A stretch of DNA of 36,784 nt from an uncultured Opitutia bacterium (lineage in GTDB: Bacteria > Verrucomicrobiota > Verrucomicrobiia > Opitutales > UBA953), in NCBI GenBank assembly GCA_903921665.1, contig CAIXQT010000019.1, positions 1-36,784 on the forward strand. Reading direction: 5' to 3'. A program made the translations under genes and the position numbers. The notes beneath the pieces are model-generated. The model did not search any database, was not told the DNA's origin, and worked only from the letters and a program-made list of their open reading frames with translations. This document shows, one piece after another, positions 26,854 to 35,818 of the stretch (positions are counted from its first letter, which is position 1; each line of letters opens with the position of its first letter).

Positions 26854-28815
26854 TCAGCGGGTCGGGGCGGCGCCACGCGAGCTCCCTGAACCAGTCTGAG
26901 CCGGGCGGAATCGGAGGACGGCGTTGGCGCCGGCACCCGTCGCCGGAGCGGACATTTCGACGGTGAAGAAGCCAGCCGCGGCCTTGTTCGGGACAACCGA
27001 GACGACCTTCGCGCCAGCCGGGAAGCGCGCATCGAGAATCATCATGCCGGCCCTGAGGTCGATGGAACCGGAGACCTCGGTGATGGACTTGGAATCCTTG
27101 GCGAGCGTACCGACCGCCTGGATGAGGGGCGTGAAGGCGAAGACGGTGTTCGTCGAGTCTTCGGTGAGCGGAGCCGAGATCGTCAGCTGCTTATCGATCA
27201 CGCGCTTCTTGCGCTTCTTCTCAGGGTCTTCCGGATCGATGATCTCCTTGTAGGTCGGCAGCGAGATGACCGTGGCGCCATCGGGGATGCCGCGGCCGCT
27301 GGCCGGCATGCCGACGTAGAGGTCGTCGTAGTTATGGAGGTCGTTCAAGGTGCTGGTGCCTTTCTTGGCGCTACCGAACTTGACCATGATGGCGCTGCCT
27401 TCGGAGGCGGCGACGCAACGCTGGAAGATCGTGCCGGGCTTGTTGCCATAGGCACGGGAAGTGCTGATCAGGTAAAGGCGCGGCCCCTTGTTCTCGCGGG
27501 CGCCGGCGAAGGCCTGGACCCACTCATCTTCCCACTTCTTCTCCTCAGGCGTGCGTTTGTCTCCGCCGTTATTGCAGTTGATGCGACCGGAAGCGAGGGC
27601 CGTGAGCGGCTTGCTGAGCGTGAAGCTGACATTCGGCTTGATTTCGGTCACGGTGGCGCCGACAGGGATGCCCTGACCGATGGCGATCATGCCGGTAATC
27701 AGACCCGTGGTGTCCTTGCACAGGACAACCGGCTGACCGGAAGCGCCACCATTGGCAATCAAGGTCACCGTGAGGGCGAAGCCGCCGCCACCGGCACCAC
27801 GGTCGGAGAACACCGTGGGCGGATCCGGCCTCATCCCCTTATCGGGCTTGTAGCCCTTTGAGCGGATCTGGCGGATGCCATCTTGGAAGTCAGAGAAGAT
27901 CACCAACGCGTCGTAAGCCCGCTCATCCTTGAGGATGTCGACCCAGCCGCCGACGGAGCCCACCTTGAAGTTATTACCGTATTTCTTGAGGATGGCACGA
28001 CCCTGGCTGGTTAGCTTGGCCGGGTTGGTCTCGGTCGCGACCATTTCCCCCTTGGCGTTCTTCTTGGTGCCAGGGCCCGTCGCCCGGTTGAGGAACGGCT
28101 GTCCCTTGAACTTATCTCCTCCGACCACTTCGGTATCATGGACATCGATGAAGACGCCGTTGCTCAGGAAGACGTCGGCGTCAGGAAACTTATCGCGGAT
28201 CTCGGCTTCGACGCGGTCGAGATAAGGCAACATGGAGGCCGAAGCGTCGAAATAGACCGCGAGGCGCTGAGAGAAGATGCTCGCCCCCATGACCGGCCTA
28301 GCGACGAAGTTCTTGCCGCCGCCGGAGCCCATGCCCTTGCCGGTACCGATACCGCCGCCCGCGCCGCCGCCGAAACCCTTGGAGGCGCCGCCGGCCGTGG
28401 CGCCGGAAATCATCGAGGAGGCCGAAGCCGAGCTCGGCATGTCGGGCAAAGCCATGGAGGCCGTAGCGCTCTTGGAGGTGATGCGGGTGGTCGTCTTGGC
28501 GAGAGATTTGACGTTCTTCGGCTGGACCTTGCGCTCGGTGCTCTTCACGCGCTCGCCGCCGGAGCCGCCGCCCGCGCCGGTGGCGAAGGTGTTCGGATCC
28601 TTCTTGGCGTTATCGGTGACCGTCGAGACCACGAAAGCCGCCGCGATGAAGACGAGCACGACGTGGATCGCGAGAGAGACCGACAGACCGCTGGCACCGA
28701 TGCGTTGCCAGAAGCTGCGCTTCATGCGCTTCGAGACGAGGGCTTCAGCTTCGACTTTCGTCGGCTCGACCGGAGGCAGATCGCTAGGCTGAGGGGGAGG
28801 GGTTTCTTCGCTCAT
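26854..28815 (-). CDS. TonB-like-anchored VWA-like protein with GIPxGAxV repeats (paralog A)
   Basis: TM with SLAIH (SxxxH); Gly-rich linker; AVYFDASASMLPYLDRVEAEIRDKFPDADVF; YDALVIFSDFQDG; three degenerate ~70-aa repeats. Confidence 0.72.
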   Translation of the reverse strand: MSEETPPPQPSDLPPVEPTKVEAEALVSKRMKRSFWQRIGASGLSVSLAIHVVLVFIAAAFVVSTVTDNAKKDPNTFATGAGGGSGGERVKSTERKVQPKNVKSLAKTTTRITSKSATASMALPDMPSSASASSMISGATAGGASKGFGGGAGGGIGTGKGMGSGGGKNFVARPVMGASIFSQRLAVYFDASASMLPYLDRVEAEIRDKFPDADVFLSNGVFIDVHDTEVVGGDKFKGQPFLNRATGPGTKKNAKGEMVATETNPAKLTSQGRAILKKYGNNFKVGSVGGWVDILKDERAYDALVIFSDFQDGIRQIRSKGYKPDKGMRPDPPTVFSDRGAGGGGFALTVTLIANGGASGQPVVLCKDTTGLITGMIAIGQGIPVGATVTEIKPNVSFTLSKPLTALASGRINCNNGGDKRTPEEKKWEDEWVQAFAGARENKGPRLYLISTSRAYGNKPGTIFQRCVAASEGSAIMVKFGSAKKGTSTLNDLHNYDDLYVGMPASGRGIPDGATVISLPTYKEIIDPEDPEKKRKKRVIDKQLTISAPLTEDSTNTVFAFTPLIQAVGTLAKDSKSITEVSGSIDLRAGMMILDARFPAGAKVVSVVPNKAAAGFFTVEMSAPATGAGANAVLRFRPAQTGSGSSRGAAPTR

Positions 28816-28952
28816 CGCTTAAGGGGGGTCACTAATCTTCCCCCCTCACCTGACTGCTTCAACCCTTTTTGCCCCTCCGACCCCCGCCTAACTCCTGCAA
28901 GAAATGGCTTGCGACCCAGGCCCTACCCCTTTGTGTTCGACCTCCCACTTAT

Positions 28953-29030
28953 TGCAGGGTGGAGCAGCCCGGTTAGCTCGTCAGGCTCATAACCTGAAGG
29001 TCGTAGGTTCAAATCCTACCCCTGCACCCA
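28953..29030 (+). tRNA. tRNA-Met (CAU), initiator-like, CCA encoded
   Basis: Full cloverleaf: acceptor tgcaggg/ccctgca, D-arm GAGC..GCTC with A11:U24, anticodon stem tcagg/cctga with loop ctcataa, T-arm gtagg/cctac with ttcaaat, then CCCA. Closely matches bacterial initiator tRNA layout. Confidence 0.93.
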
Positions 29031-29177
29031 ATTTTAAGGTCATGTAGGTCAGCGACTTAAGAAAGTGACCAAAAAGAGTTGAATTAGGCTTGAACCGACC
29101 GGAATTAAATGCACGGTATCAGGTATTAAATTTGTCCTACGGGACAATGGGGTAAGTAAGATAAAGCAGTAAAAAAC

Positions 29178-29216
29178 AGGCGGCTTGCATAGGGGTATGC
29201 AAGCCGCCTCCTTTTT
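29178..29216 (+). terminator. Strong, possibly bidirectional terminator
   Basis: 14-bp stem aggcggcttgcata-gggg-tatgcaagccgcct, followed by cctttttg on + and preceded by aaaaaac (T6 run on -). Confidence 0.85.
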
Positions 29217-29244
29217 GGCCGGATGACATCCGCCCCAGGACACG

Positions 29245-29276
29245 AAAAAGCCCGGCTCCTTGCGGACCGGGCTTCG
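29245..29276 (-). terminator. Terminator downstream of pilC-like gene
   Basis: Minus strand reads gaagcccggtccgcaaggagccgggctttttcg: 8-bp stem followed by T run, 20 bp past the 29296 stop. Confidence 0.8.
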
Positions 29277-29295
29277 TCGTAGGTGCGGGGGTCGC

Positions 29296-30537
29296 TTAGC
29301 CGCCGGTCATCTTCGTGATGAGCGCGATGAGCGGGAGGAACATCGCCAAGACGATCGTGCCGACGACCACGGCGAGGAACACGATGAGCACCGGCTCGAT
29401 GATCGAAGTCAGCGCGGTCACGGCGTTGTCGACTTCTTCGTCGTAGATGTCGGCGACACGGTTGAGCATCTCCGGCAGCTGGCCGGTCTCTTCGCCGACC
29501 TGGATCATGGACGTCACCATCTGCGGGAACACGCCCGACTGCTCGAGGGGCACCGACAGCGGTTCGCCATCGCGGACCCGGTCGTGGACACGCTCCAGCG
29601 ACTTGGCGATGACCACGTTATCGAGGGTGTCGCGGGTGATCGTGATGGATTGCAGGATCGGCACGCCGGACGCCATGAGCGTCCCGAAGGTGCGCGCGAA
29701 ACGCGAGACCGAGACGATCTGGATGAAGCCGCCGACCTTAGGCAGACGGAAGATGATGCGGTCGAAGAGCTCCTTGCCCTTCTCCGTCGCGAGCCAGGTC
29801 TTCAGGCCGAAGTAGGCGCCGAAGATCAGGATCGGGGTGGCCCACCAGTATTCCGTGAGGAACTTGGAGATGCCGACGACGAACTGCGTCAGCGGGGGCA
29901 TCTGCGTCTTCTGCCCATCGAGCAGCTTCTGGAAAGAAGGCACGACCTTCACCATCAGGATGTAGACGATGATGATGGCGACGGACATGACGACGCCCGG
30001 GTAGACCATCGCGGACTTGACCTTCTTCTGGATGCGCTCGGCTTTTTCGCGGAACTTCGCGAGACGATCGAGGACCTTGTCGAGCACGCCGCCCGCTTCG
30101 CCGGCGCGGATCATGTTGACGAAGAGACGGTCGAAGACCTTAGGGTGGGCCTGCAAGGCTTCGGAAAGATTGTTACCTTGGGAGACGCTTTCAGCCACGT
30201 TGCCGAGGATGGTCTTGAAGGCCGGGTTACGTTCCTGCTTCGTGATGAGCTCGAGCGCGCGCAGGAGCGGCAATCCCGCCGTGATGAGCGTCGCCAGCTG
30301 GCGCGTCATGATCGTCACGTCGTTCTGCGTCACTTTTGCGCCGAAGCTGAAGCCAGGCTTGGCCGGAGCCGCGGAAGCCGCCGCAGGCTTGGCCGCCCCG
30401 GCGTCGCTCGCAAGCGTGGTGACCATCAGGCCTTTGGCCATGAGCTTCTGGCGGGCCTGCTCGTCGTTGGCGGCCTCGATGCGACCGGAGGTCTGCGAGC
30501 CGGTGCGGTCGATGGCGGTATACTTATAGTCGGGCAT
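29296..30537 (-). CDS. pilC: Type II secretion / type IV pilus inner-membrane platform protein (GspF/PilC family)
   Basis: Two GspF repeats: TRQLATLITAGLPLLRALELI ... FARTFGTLMASGVPILQSITITRDTLDNVVIAKSLERVHDRVRDGEPLSVPLEQSGVFPQMVTSMIQVGEETGQLPEML. Confidence 0.92.
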   Translation of the reverse strand: MPDYKYTAIDRTGSQTSGRIEAANDEQARQKLMAKGLMVTTLASDAGAAKPAAASAAPAKPGFSFGAKVTQNDVTIMTRQLATLITAGLPLLRALELITKQERNPAFKTILGNVAESVSQGNNLSEALQAHPKVFDRLFVNMIRAGEAGGVLDKVLDRLAKFREKAERIQKKVKSAMVYPGVVMSVAIIIVYILMVKVVPSFQKLLDGQKTQMPPLTQFVVGISKFLTEYWWATPILIFGAYFGLKTWLATEKGKELFDRIIFRLPKVGGFIQIVSVSRFARTFGTLMASGVPILQSITITRDTLDNVVIAKSLERVHDRVRDGEPLSVPLEQSGVFPQMVTSMIQVGEETGQLPEMLNRVADIYDEEVDNAVTALTSIIEPVLIVFLAVVVGTIVLAMFLPLIALITKMTGG

Positions 30538-30561
30538 GGGAGTATCGGGGTGTTATGAAAG

Positions 30562-32247
30562 TTAGGTGTACTTGAGGACTTCCTCGATCGAGGTGAGTCC
30601 GTCGAAGATGCAGCGGAGGCCGTCGTCGCGGAGCGGGCGCATGCCGGACTCGATCGCCTTCTGCTTGAGGACGAGGGTCGGCGCCCTCTGCGTGATCAGC
30701 GAACGCAGCTGGTCGGTGATCGTCATGAGCTCGAAGAGGCCTTGGCGGCCCTTGTAGCCGGAGCGGTTGCAGTCCGGGCAACCCTTGCCGAAGTAGAACT
30801 TCTTGTTGGCGATCTCCAAGGCGTCGACGTCGAGCATGTTGACGACGTCCTTGTCGGGCTCGTAAGGCGTGCGGCAGGTCTTGCAGATGCGGCGCAGGAG
30901 TCGCTGGGCGAGCACGCCTTCGAGCGAGGCGGAGATGAGGAACGGCTCCAGGCCCATGTCGATGAGACGGGTGACGGCGCCCGGGGCGTCGTTGGTGTGG
31001 AGAGTGGAAAGCACCACGTGGCCGGTCAGCGAAGCCTGGACGGCGATCTGGGCGGTCTCGAGATCTCGGATTTCACCGACCATGATGGTGTCCGGGTCCT
31101 GTCGGAGGAAGGAACGGAGGGCGGCCGCGAAGGTCAGCCCGACCTGATGGTTGATCGGCACCTGCATGATGCCTTCGACTTCATATTCGACGGGGTCCTC
31201 GGCGGTGAGGATCTTGACGTCTTCGGTGTTCACCTCGCGGAGCGCGGAATACAACGTGGTCGTCTTACCGGAGCCGGTCGGACCGGTGACGATGAAGATG
31301 CCGTTAGGGCGGCCGACCATGGCGCGGATGCCTTCCTTGATGTCGTCCTGCATCGAGAGAGCCTCGAGGCTCAGGTTCACGACGGTCTTATCGAGGATTC
31401 GGAGCACCACCGATTCGCCGAACTGCGTGGGCAAGGTCGACACGCGGAGGTCGATCTGTCGTCCGCTGATGGTCGTCTTGATGCGACCGTCCTGCGGTAT
31501 GCGTCGTTCGGCGATGTTGAGCGACGAAAGCACCTTGACGCGGGCGATGACGGCCGAGGCGAGGTTCTTGGGCGGCGGCGCCATCTCGTAGAGGGAGCCG
31601 TCGATGCGGAGGCGGATCCGGAACTCGTGCTCGAAAGGCTCGAAATGGATGTCCGACGCCTTCGCCTTGACGCCTTCCTGGAGCACCAGGTCGACGAAAC
31701 GGATGATAGGGGCCTGGCTGGCTTGCTTGGTGACATCTTCGTCGGTCACGGCCGCCGCTCCTTCGACCTGGTCGAACTCGCCCAGCAACTCTTCCATCGA
31801 AGCCGAGGTGGCCTCACCGTAGACGCGCGTGACGGCGGCCTCGACCTGCGCGGGGTCCGCGACGGCGAGCTCGATGTCGCGCTGCAGGATGAAGCCCAGT
31901 TCGTTGATGACGGAGGAATTGAAAGGATCCTTGGCCAGCAGCGTCAGCTTGCCGGCTTCGTCCGCGACGGGCAGGACGACGTACTTATGGGCCTGCGGCG
32001 CCTTGAGGAGCCTGACCAAGGCTTCGCCCGGATCGGCGGGCACGGCGGAGTAATACTGCACCTGCAGATGGTCGGCGATCGCCTGAAGGATGGTCGGACG
32101 ATCGGCGAGGCCGGTGTCCACGAGGCTGTCGCTGAAGGACTTGCCGGTGGTGGCGTGTGATTCCCAGATCTCCTCGGCCTGGGCTGGGGTCACGAGCCCT
32201 GCCTCGAGGGCGATATCACGGATCACGTCACTATGGTCGTCGAACAT
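30562..32247 (-). CDS. GspE/PilB-family secretion ATPase (copy 2)
   Basis: MshEN-like N-terminus; [24 protein letters not shown] Walker [34 protein letters not shown]-x2-C...C-x2-C Zn motif. Confidence 0.93.
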   Translation of the reverse strand: MFDDHSDVIRDIALEAGLVTPAQAEEIWESHATTGKSFSDSLVDTGLADRPTILQAIADHLQVQYYSAVPADPGEALVRLLKAPQAHKYVVLPVADEAGKLTLLAKDPFNSSVINELGFILQRDIELAVADPAQVEAAVTRVYGEATSASMEELLGEFDQVEGAAAVTDEDVTKQASQAPIIRFVDLVLQEGVKAKASDIHFEPFEHEFRIRLRIDGSLYEMAPPPKNLASAVIARVKVLSSLNIAERRIPQDGRIKTTISGRQIDLRVSTLPTQFGESVVLRILDKTVVNLSLEALSMQDDIKEGIRAMVGRPNGIFIVTGPTGSGKTTTLYSALREVNTEDVKILTAEDPVEYEVEGIMQVPINHQVGLTFAAALRSFLRQDPDTIMVGEIRDLETAQIAVQASLTGHVVLSTLHTNDAPGAVTRLIDMGLEPFLISASLEGVLAQRLLRRICKTCRTPYEPDKDVVNMLDVDALEIANKKFYFGKGCPDCNRSGYKGRQGLFELMTITDQLRSLITQRAPTLVLKQKAIESGMRPLRDDGLRCIFDGLTSIEEVLKYT

Positions 32248-32276
32248 GGGAATGGGTAGGTAAAGGGAGGGTCAGG

Positions 32277-33350
32277 TCAGCGAGCCTGCGCACCGGCGCG
32301 GATACGGTCGCGCATGGCTTCGGGGTTCTGGCAGTAGTTGAAGATTTCTTCCTCGGAGACGAGCCCCTGGAAGAAAAGCGCGAGCAGGTCGCTATCGAGG
32401 GTACGCATGCCACGGGCACCGCCCGTCTCGATATCGGTGAGGAGCTGATAGGTCTTGCCGTCGCGGATCTTGGCGGCGACCCCGTCGGTCCGGATCATGA
32501 TCTCGAACGCGGCGACGCGGCGGTCATCGGTGGTATGCAAGAGGCACTGGGAGATGACCGCGGAAAGCGACGTAGACAGCTGGGAACGGATCTGGTCGCG
32601 CGCGCTCGCCGGAAAAGCATCGATGATGCGGTCCACGGTACGGGCGGCGCCGGAGGTGTGCAGCGTCCCGAGGACGAGGTGGCCCGTCTCGGCCGCGGTG
32701 ACGGCGGCTTCGATGGTCTCGAGGTCGCGCATCTCACCGATGAGGATGACGTCCGGGTCTTGGCGGAGCGCGGAACGCACGCCTTCCGCGAAGGACGGCA
32801 GATCGACGCCCACCTCGCGCTGGGTGACCAGGCTGTTCTTGTGGACGTGGGTGTACTCGATCGGATCTTCGATGGTGATGATGTGCCCCTGCTCGTTCTC
32901 GTTGATCCAGTTGATCATCGAGGCGAGGGTGGTCGACTTGCCGGAACCGGTGGGACCGGTCACGAGGACGAGGCCGCGAGCGCGCTTGAGCATGTCCTTG
33001 ATGACCGCAGGCAGGCGCAGCTGCTCCAGCGTATACATCTTCGAAGGCAACAGGCGCAGGACCATGCCGTAGCCGACATGGCTGCGGAAGGCGTTCACGC
33101 GCAGGCGCGTCTTCTGACGGAAGGAGAAAGCGAAATCACAGCCTCCGTCGGCGTCCAGGCGGCCGAGCTGGGCCGGCGGCACGATGCCGAGCACCAAGGC
33201 CTTGGCGTCGTCGACGGTGAGGGGGGCGCCATCGATCGAGACGATCGTGCCGTTGACGCGCAGGCTGGGCGAGCGACCCACGTGGATGTGCAGGTCAGAG
33301 GCGCCATTCTCGATCATGGCCTCCAGCAGCTGGTTCATCTCGTAGGCCAT
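32277..33350 (-). CDS. pilT: PilT/PilU-family retraction ATPase
   Basis: [74 protein letters not shown]. Confidence 0.93.
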   Translation of the reverse strand: MAYEMNQLLEAMIENGASDLHIHVGRSPSLRVNGTIVSIDGAPLTVDDAKALVLGIVPPAQLGRLDADGGCDFAFSFRQKTRLRVNAFRSHVGYGMVLRLLPSKMYTLEQLRLPAVIKDMLKRARGLVLVTGPTGSGKSTTLASMINWINENEQGHIITIEDPIEYTHVHKNSLVTQREVGVDLPSFAEGVRSALRQDPDVILIGEMRDLETIEAAVTAAETGHLVLGTLHTSGAARTVDRIIDAFPASARDQIRSQLSTSLSAVISQCLLHTTDDRRVAAFEIMIRTDGVAAKIRDGKTYQLLTDIETGGARGMRTLDSDLLALFFQGLVSEEEIFNYCQNPEAMRDRIRAGAQAR

Positions 33351-33353
33351 GGG

Positions 33354-35078
33354 TCAGATGATGTCGTCCGCGACGGTGGCGCCGAGCACCTCTTCGATGG
33401 TGGTCATGCCGGAAGCCACCTTGCGCTGGCCGTCCTCGCGCATCGTGCGCATGCCGGCCTCGCGCGCCTTGCGGCGGAGGTCGACGAGATTGGCGCCGCC
33501 GTAGATCATCTCTTGGATCTCCTCGGTGATGACGAACATCTCGAAGACGCCGCGGCGGCCCTTGTAGCCGCGGTCGCCGCACTTCGGGCAACCCGCCCCC
33601 TTCATGGGGGTGGCGCTGGCCAGATCCTGCTCGGTCATGCCGATGGAGTACAACTCCTTGGCGGTCGGCTTGTAAGGGGCGGCGCAGGCCTGGCAGTTGC
33701 GGCGCACGAGGCGCTGGGCAAGCGCGCCGCGGAGCGCGGCGGAGACGAGGAAGGGCTTCACGCCGATGTCGACGAGACGGGTGACCGCGCTGACGGAGTC
33801 GTTGGTGTGGAGGGTCGAGAACACCATGTGGCCCGTGAGCGCCGCGTTGATCGCGATCTCAGCGGTCTCGAGATCTCGGATTTCACCGATCATCACGATG
33901 TTCGGGGCCTGACGAAGCATGGCGCGGAGGGCCGCGGCGAACGTCATGCCGACGTCGCGCTTGACCTGCACCTGGTTGATGCCGGCCATCTGGTATTCGA
34001 CCGGATCCTCGACGGTGATGATCTTACGGTCCGGCTTGTTGATGTAGTTCAGCGCGGAATAAAGCGTGGTCGACTTACCGGAGCCGGTCGGCCCCGTGAC
34101 GAGGAAGACGCCATCGGAACCGGAGATGAGTCCTTGGAACTTGGCTTGGTCGTCGGCGAAGAAGCCCAGTTCAGGCAGACCGAGCTTGAGGCCTTCCTTA
34201 TCGAGGATTCGCATGACGATGGACTCGCCGTAGACGGTAGGGAGGACGGAGACGCGCAAATCGATGTCGCGGCCGCCGGTGCGAGCCTGGATACGTCCGT
34301 CCTGCGGGATGCGCTTTTCGGCGAGGGAGACCTCCGCCATGAGCTTGAGGCGCGAAATGATGGAAGGCTGGAGTCGCTTAGGCGGGCCCTTCATCTCCTG
34401 CAGCACGCCGTCGACGCGGAAACGGACGCGGAAACGCTTCTCAAGAGGCTCAAGATGGATGTCCGAAGCCTTGCGACGGATGGCGTCGACGATGAGCGAA
34501 TTGACGTAACGGATGATCGGGGCGTCGTCTTCCTTGACGTCGCCGCCCTGCGGCAACTCGACCGCCAGGCCATCGTCGCCACCCTTGCCCAGGATGTCAT
34601 TGTAAGAAGAACCGCCGCCGATCGGGCCGCCGACGTAGCAACGCGAGATGGCTTCCTTGAGAAGGTCCGGCGGGGCGAGCTTCGGGTTGATGGCGAGTTT
34701 CAGCACGCGCGAGATCGAGTCGATCGTCTCGGTGTCGAGCGGGTCGGAGATGGCGACGAGGAGCTCCACGCCGTCCATCTGCAACGGCAGGATGTTGCGG
34801 GTTTCGGCCTGCTCCCGGCTGATGAGCTTGAGGATGTCCTCAGAAGGCGCGACCTGGGTCACGTCCACGAGTTCCATGTCGAACTCCAGGCTGAGCGCCG
34901 CGGTGATCTTGGACCAAGTCACCTTGCCGGTCTCCACCAGTTTGGCGAGGGTGAGGGTATCGGGATTCTGCCCGTCAGAGACGTTCCCGACGGCGAGACG
35001 GGCCTCGTTCACGTCGGCAGGGGACGTCAGTCCCTTGTCCTGAATGAATTGAATGACGTAGTCGTCGGCGGTCGTCAC
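33354..35078 (-). CDS. pilB: GspE/PilB-family secretion ATPase (copy 1)
   Basis: MshEN-like N-terminus; [75 protein letters not shown]; tetracysteine motif. GTG start. Confidence 0.93.
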   Translation of the reverse strand: MTTADDYVIQFIQDKGLTSPADVNEARLAVGNVSDGQNPDTLTLAKLVETGKVTWSKITAALSLEFDMELVDVTQVAPSEDILKLISREQAETRNILPLQMDGVELLVAISDPLDTETIDSISRVLKLAINPKLAPPDLLKEAISRCYVGGPIGGGSSYNDILGKGGDDGLAVELPQGGDVKEDDAPIIRYVNSLIVDAIRRKASDIHLEPLEKRFRVRFRVDGVLQEMKGPPKRLQPSIISRLKLMAEVSLAEKRIPQDGRIQARTGGRDIDLRVSVLPTVYGESIVMRILDKEGLKLGLPELGFFADDQAKFQGLISGSDGVFLVTGPTGSGKSTTLYSALNYINKPDRKIITVEDPVEYQMAGINQVQVKRDVGMTFAAALRAMLRQAPNIVMIGEIRDLETAEIAINAALTGHMVFSTLHTNDSVSAVTRLVDIGVKPFLVSAALRGALAQRLVRRNCQACAAPYKPTAKELYSIGMTEQDLASATPMKGAGCPKCGDRGYKGRRGVFEMFVITEEIQEMIYGGANLVDLRRKAREAGMRTMREDGQRKVASGMTTIEEVLGATVADDII

Positions 35079-35205
35079 AGTGGGGAAATCCGGAGCGGAA
35101 GGTGGGGGTAGGAAGGTTGCACCTCAAAGAGGAGAACAACGGGGAAAAATACGCTAAATCCAGCCACCTTGCCCGCAACCGCAAATTAACCCAACATCGG
35201 CGGGT

Positions 35206-35781
35206 TCAGCGGCCTCTCAGACAAGTGACAAGCCGCTCGACCTGCTCCTGCAGGAAATCGAGCTCTCCATCGTTCCAAAGCACGAATTCCGAGCGCTTAA
35301 CCTTCTCCGACAGAGGAAGTTGTGAATTAATCCTTCGGTTGATATCTTCGGCAGAAAGCCCCCGCCTCAGCAATCGCGCGCGCCGCGTCTCTTCCGAGCA
35401 GCCGACGCAGACGATGGCATCAAAACCATCGGTCAGGTTCTTTTCGAAAAGAAGCGGAATCTCGACCACGTGATGGACGCTCCGATCCGCGACCGCGAGA
35501 AGGCGTAGGCGGGCCACCTCGGGATGGATCAACCCCTCGAGGAAGACACGTTCGGCCTCGTCCTGGAAGACCTTGGTCGCGATCCATTGGCGATCCGGAC
35601 GCCCATCCAGCCCCAAGCAGGCATCCCCCCAGCGGGCACGCAGCTGCGGGACGATGTCAGCGGATTCCAAGACCTGATGGGCGAGCTGATCGGCATCGAC
35701 GATGCGGAAGCCCGACTTCGCAAAGCAGGCGGCGGCGGCAGACTTGCCGCTCCCGATGCCGCCCGTGAGTCCGATGACCAT
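35206..35781 (-). CDS. coaE: Dephospho-CoA kinase
   Basis: MVIGLTGGIGSGKSAAAACFAKSGFRIVDADQLAHQVL; HPEVARLR; EIPLLFEKN. Confidence 0.95.
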   Translation of the reverse strand: MVIGLTGGIGSGKSAAAACFAKSGFRIVDADQLAHQVLESADIVPQLRARWGDACLGLDGRPDRQWIATKVFQDEAERVFLEGLIHPEVARLRLLAVADRSVHHVVEIPLLFEKNLTDGFDAIVCVGCSEETRRARLLRRGLSAEDINRRINSQLPLSEKVKRSEFVLWNDGELDFLQEQVERLVTCLRGR

Positions 35782-35818
35782 GCCCTACCCTACCGACGCG
35801 CGCCGCCGAGGGCAAACC

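Noticed and set aside
28270-28440. Gly/Ala/Pro-rich codon runs as a DNA tandem repeat or CRISPR-like array
   Set aside because: Irregular units with no constant spacer; they simply encode the Gly-rich linker of VWA paralog A.
29049-29243. 64-aa minus-strand ORF in the AT-rich intergenic region
   Set aside because: Spans the strong terminator stem, no homology signal recognised, better explained as non-coding.
30742-32160. 472-aa plus-strand ORF opposite the second PilB (and 29260..30558 opposite pilC)
   Set aside because: In-register antisense shadows of well-supported genes.
32157-35111. 984-aa plus-strand ORF antisense to pilB/pilT
   Set aside because: It is in exact codon register with the minus-strand pil genes, so its stops would require TTA/CTA/TCA codons, which are avoided in this GC-rich coding DNA. 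Composition is H/D/R/G-rich and no domain is recognisable, whereas the minus strand has clear ATPase motifs.
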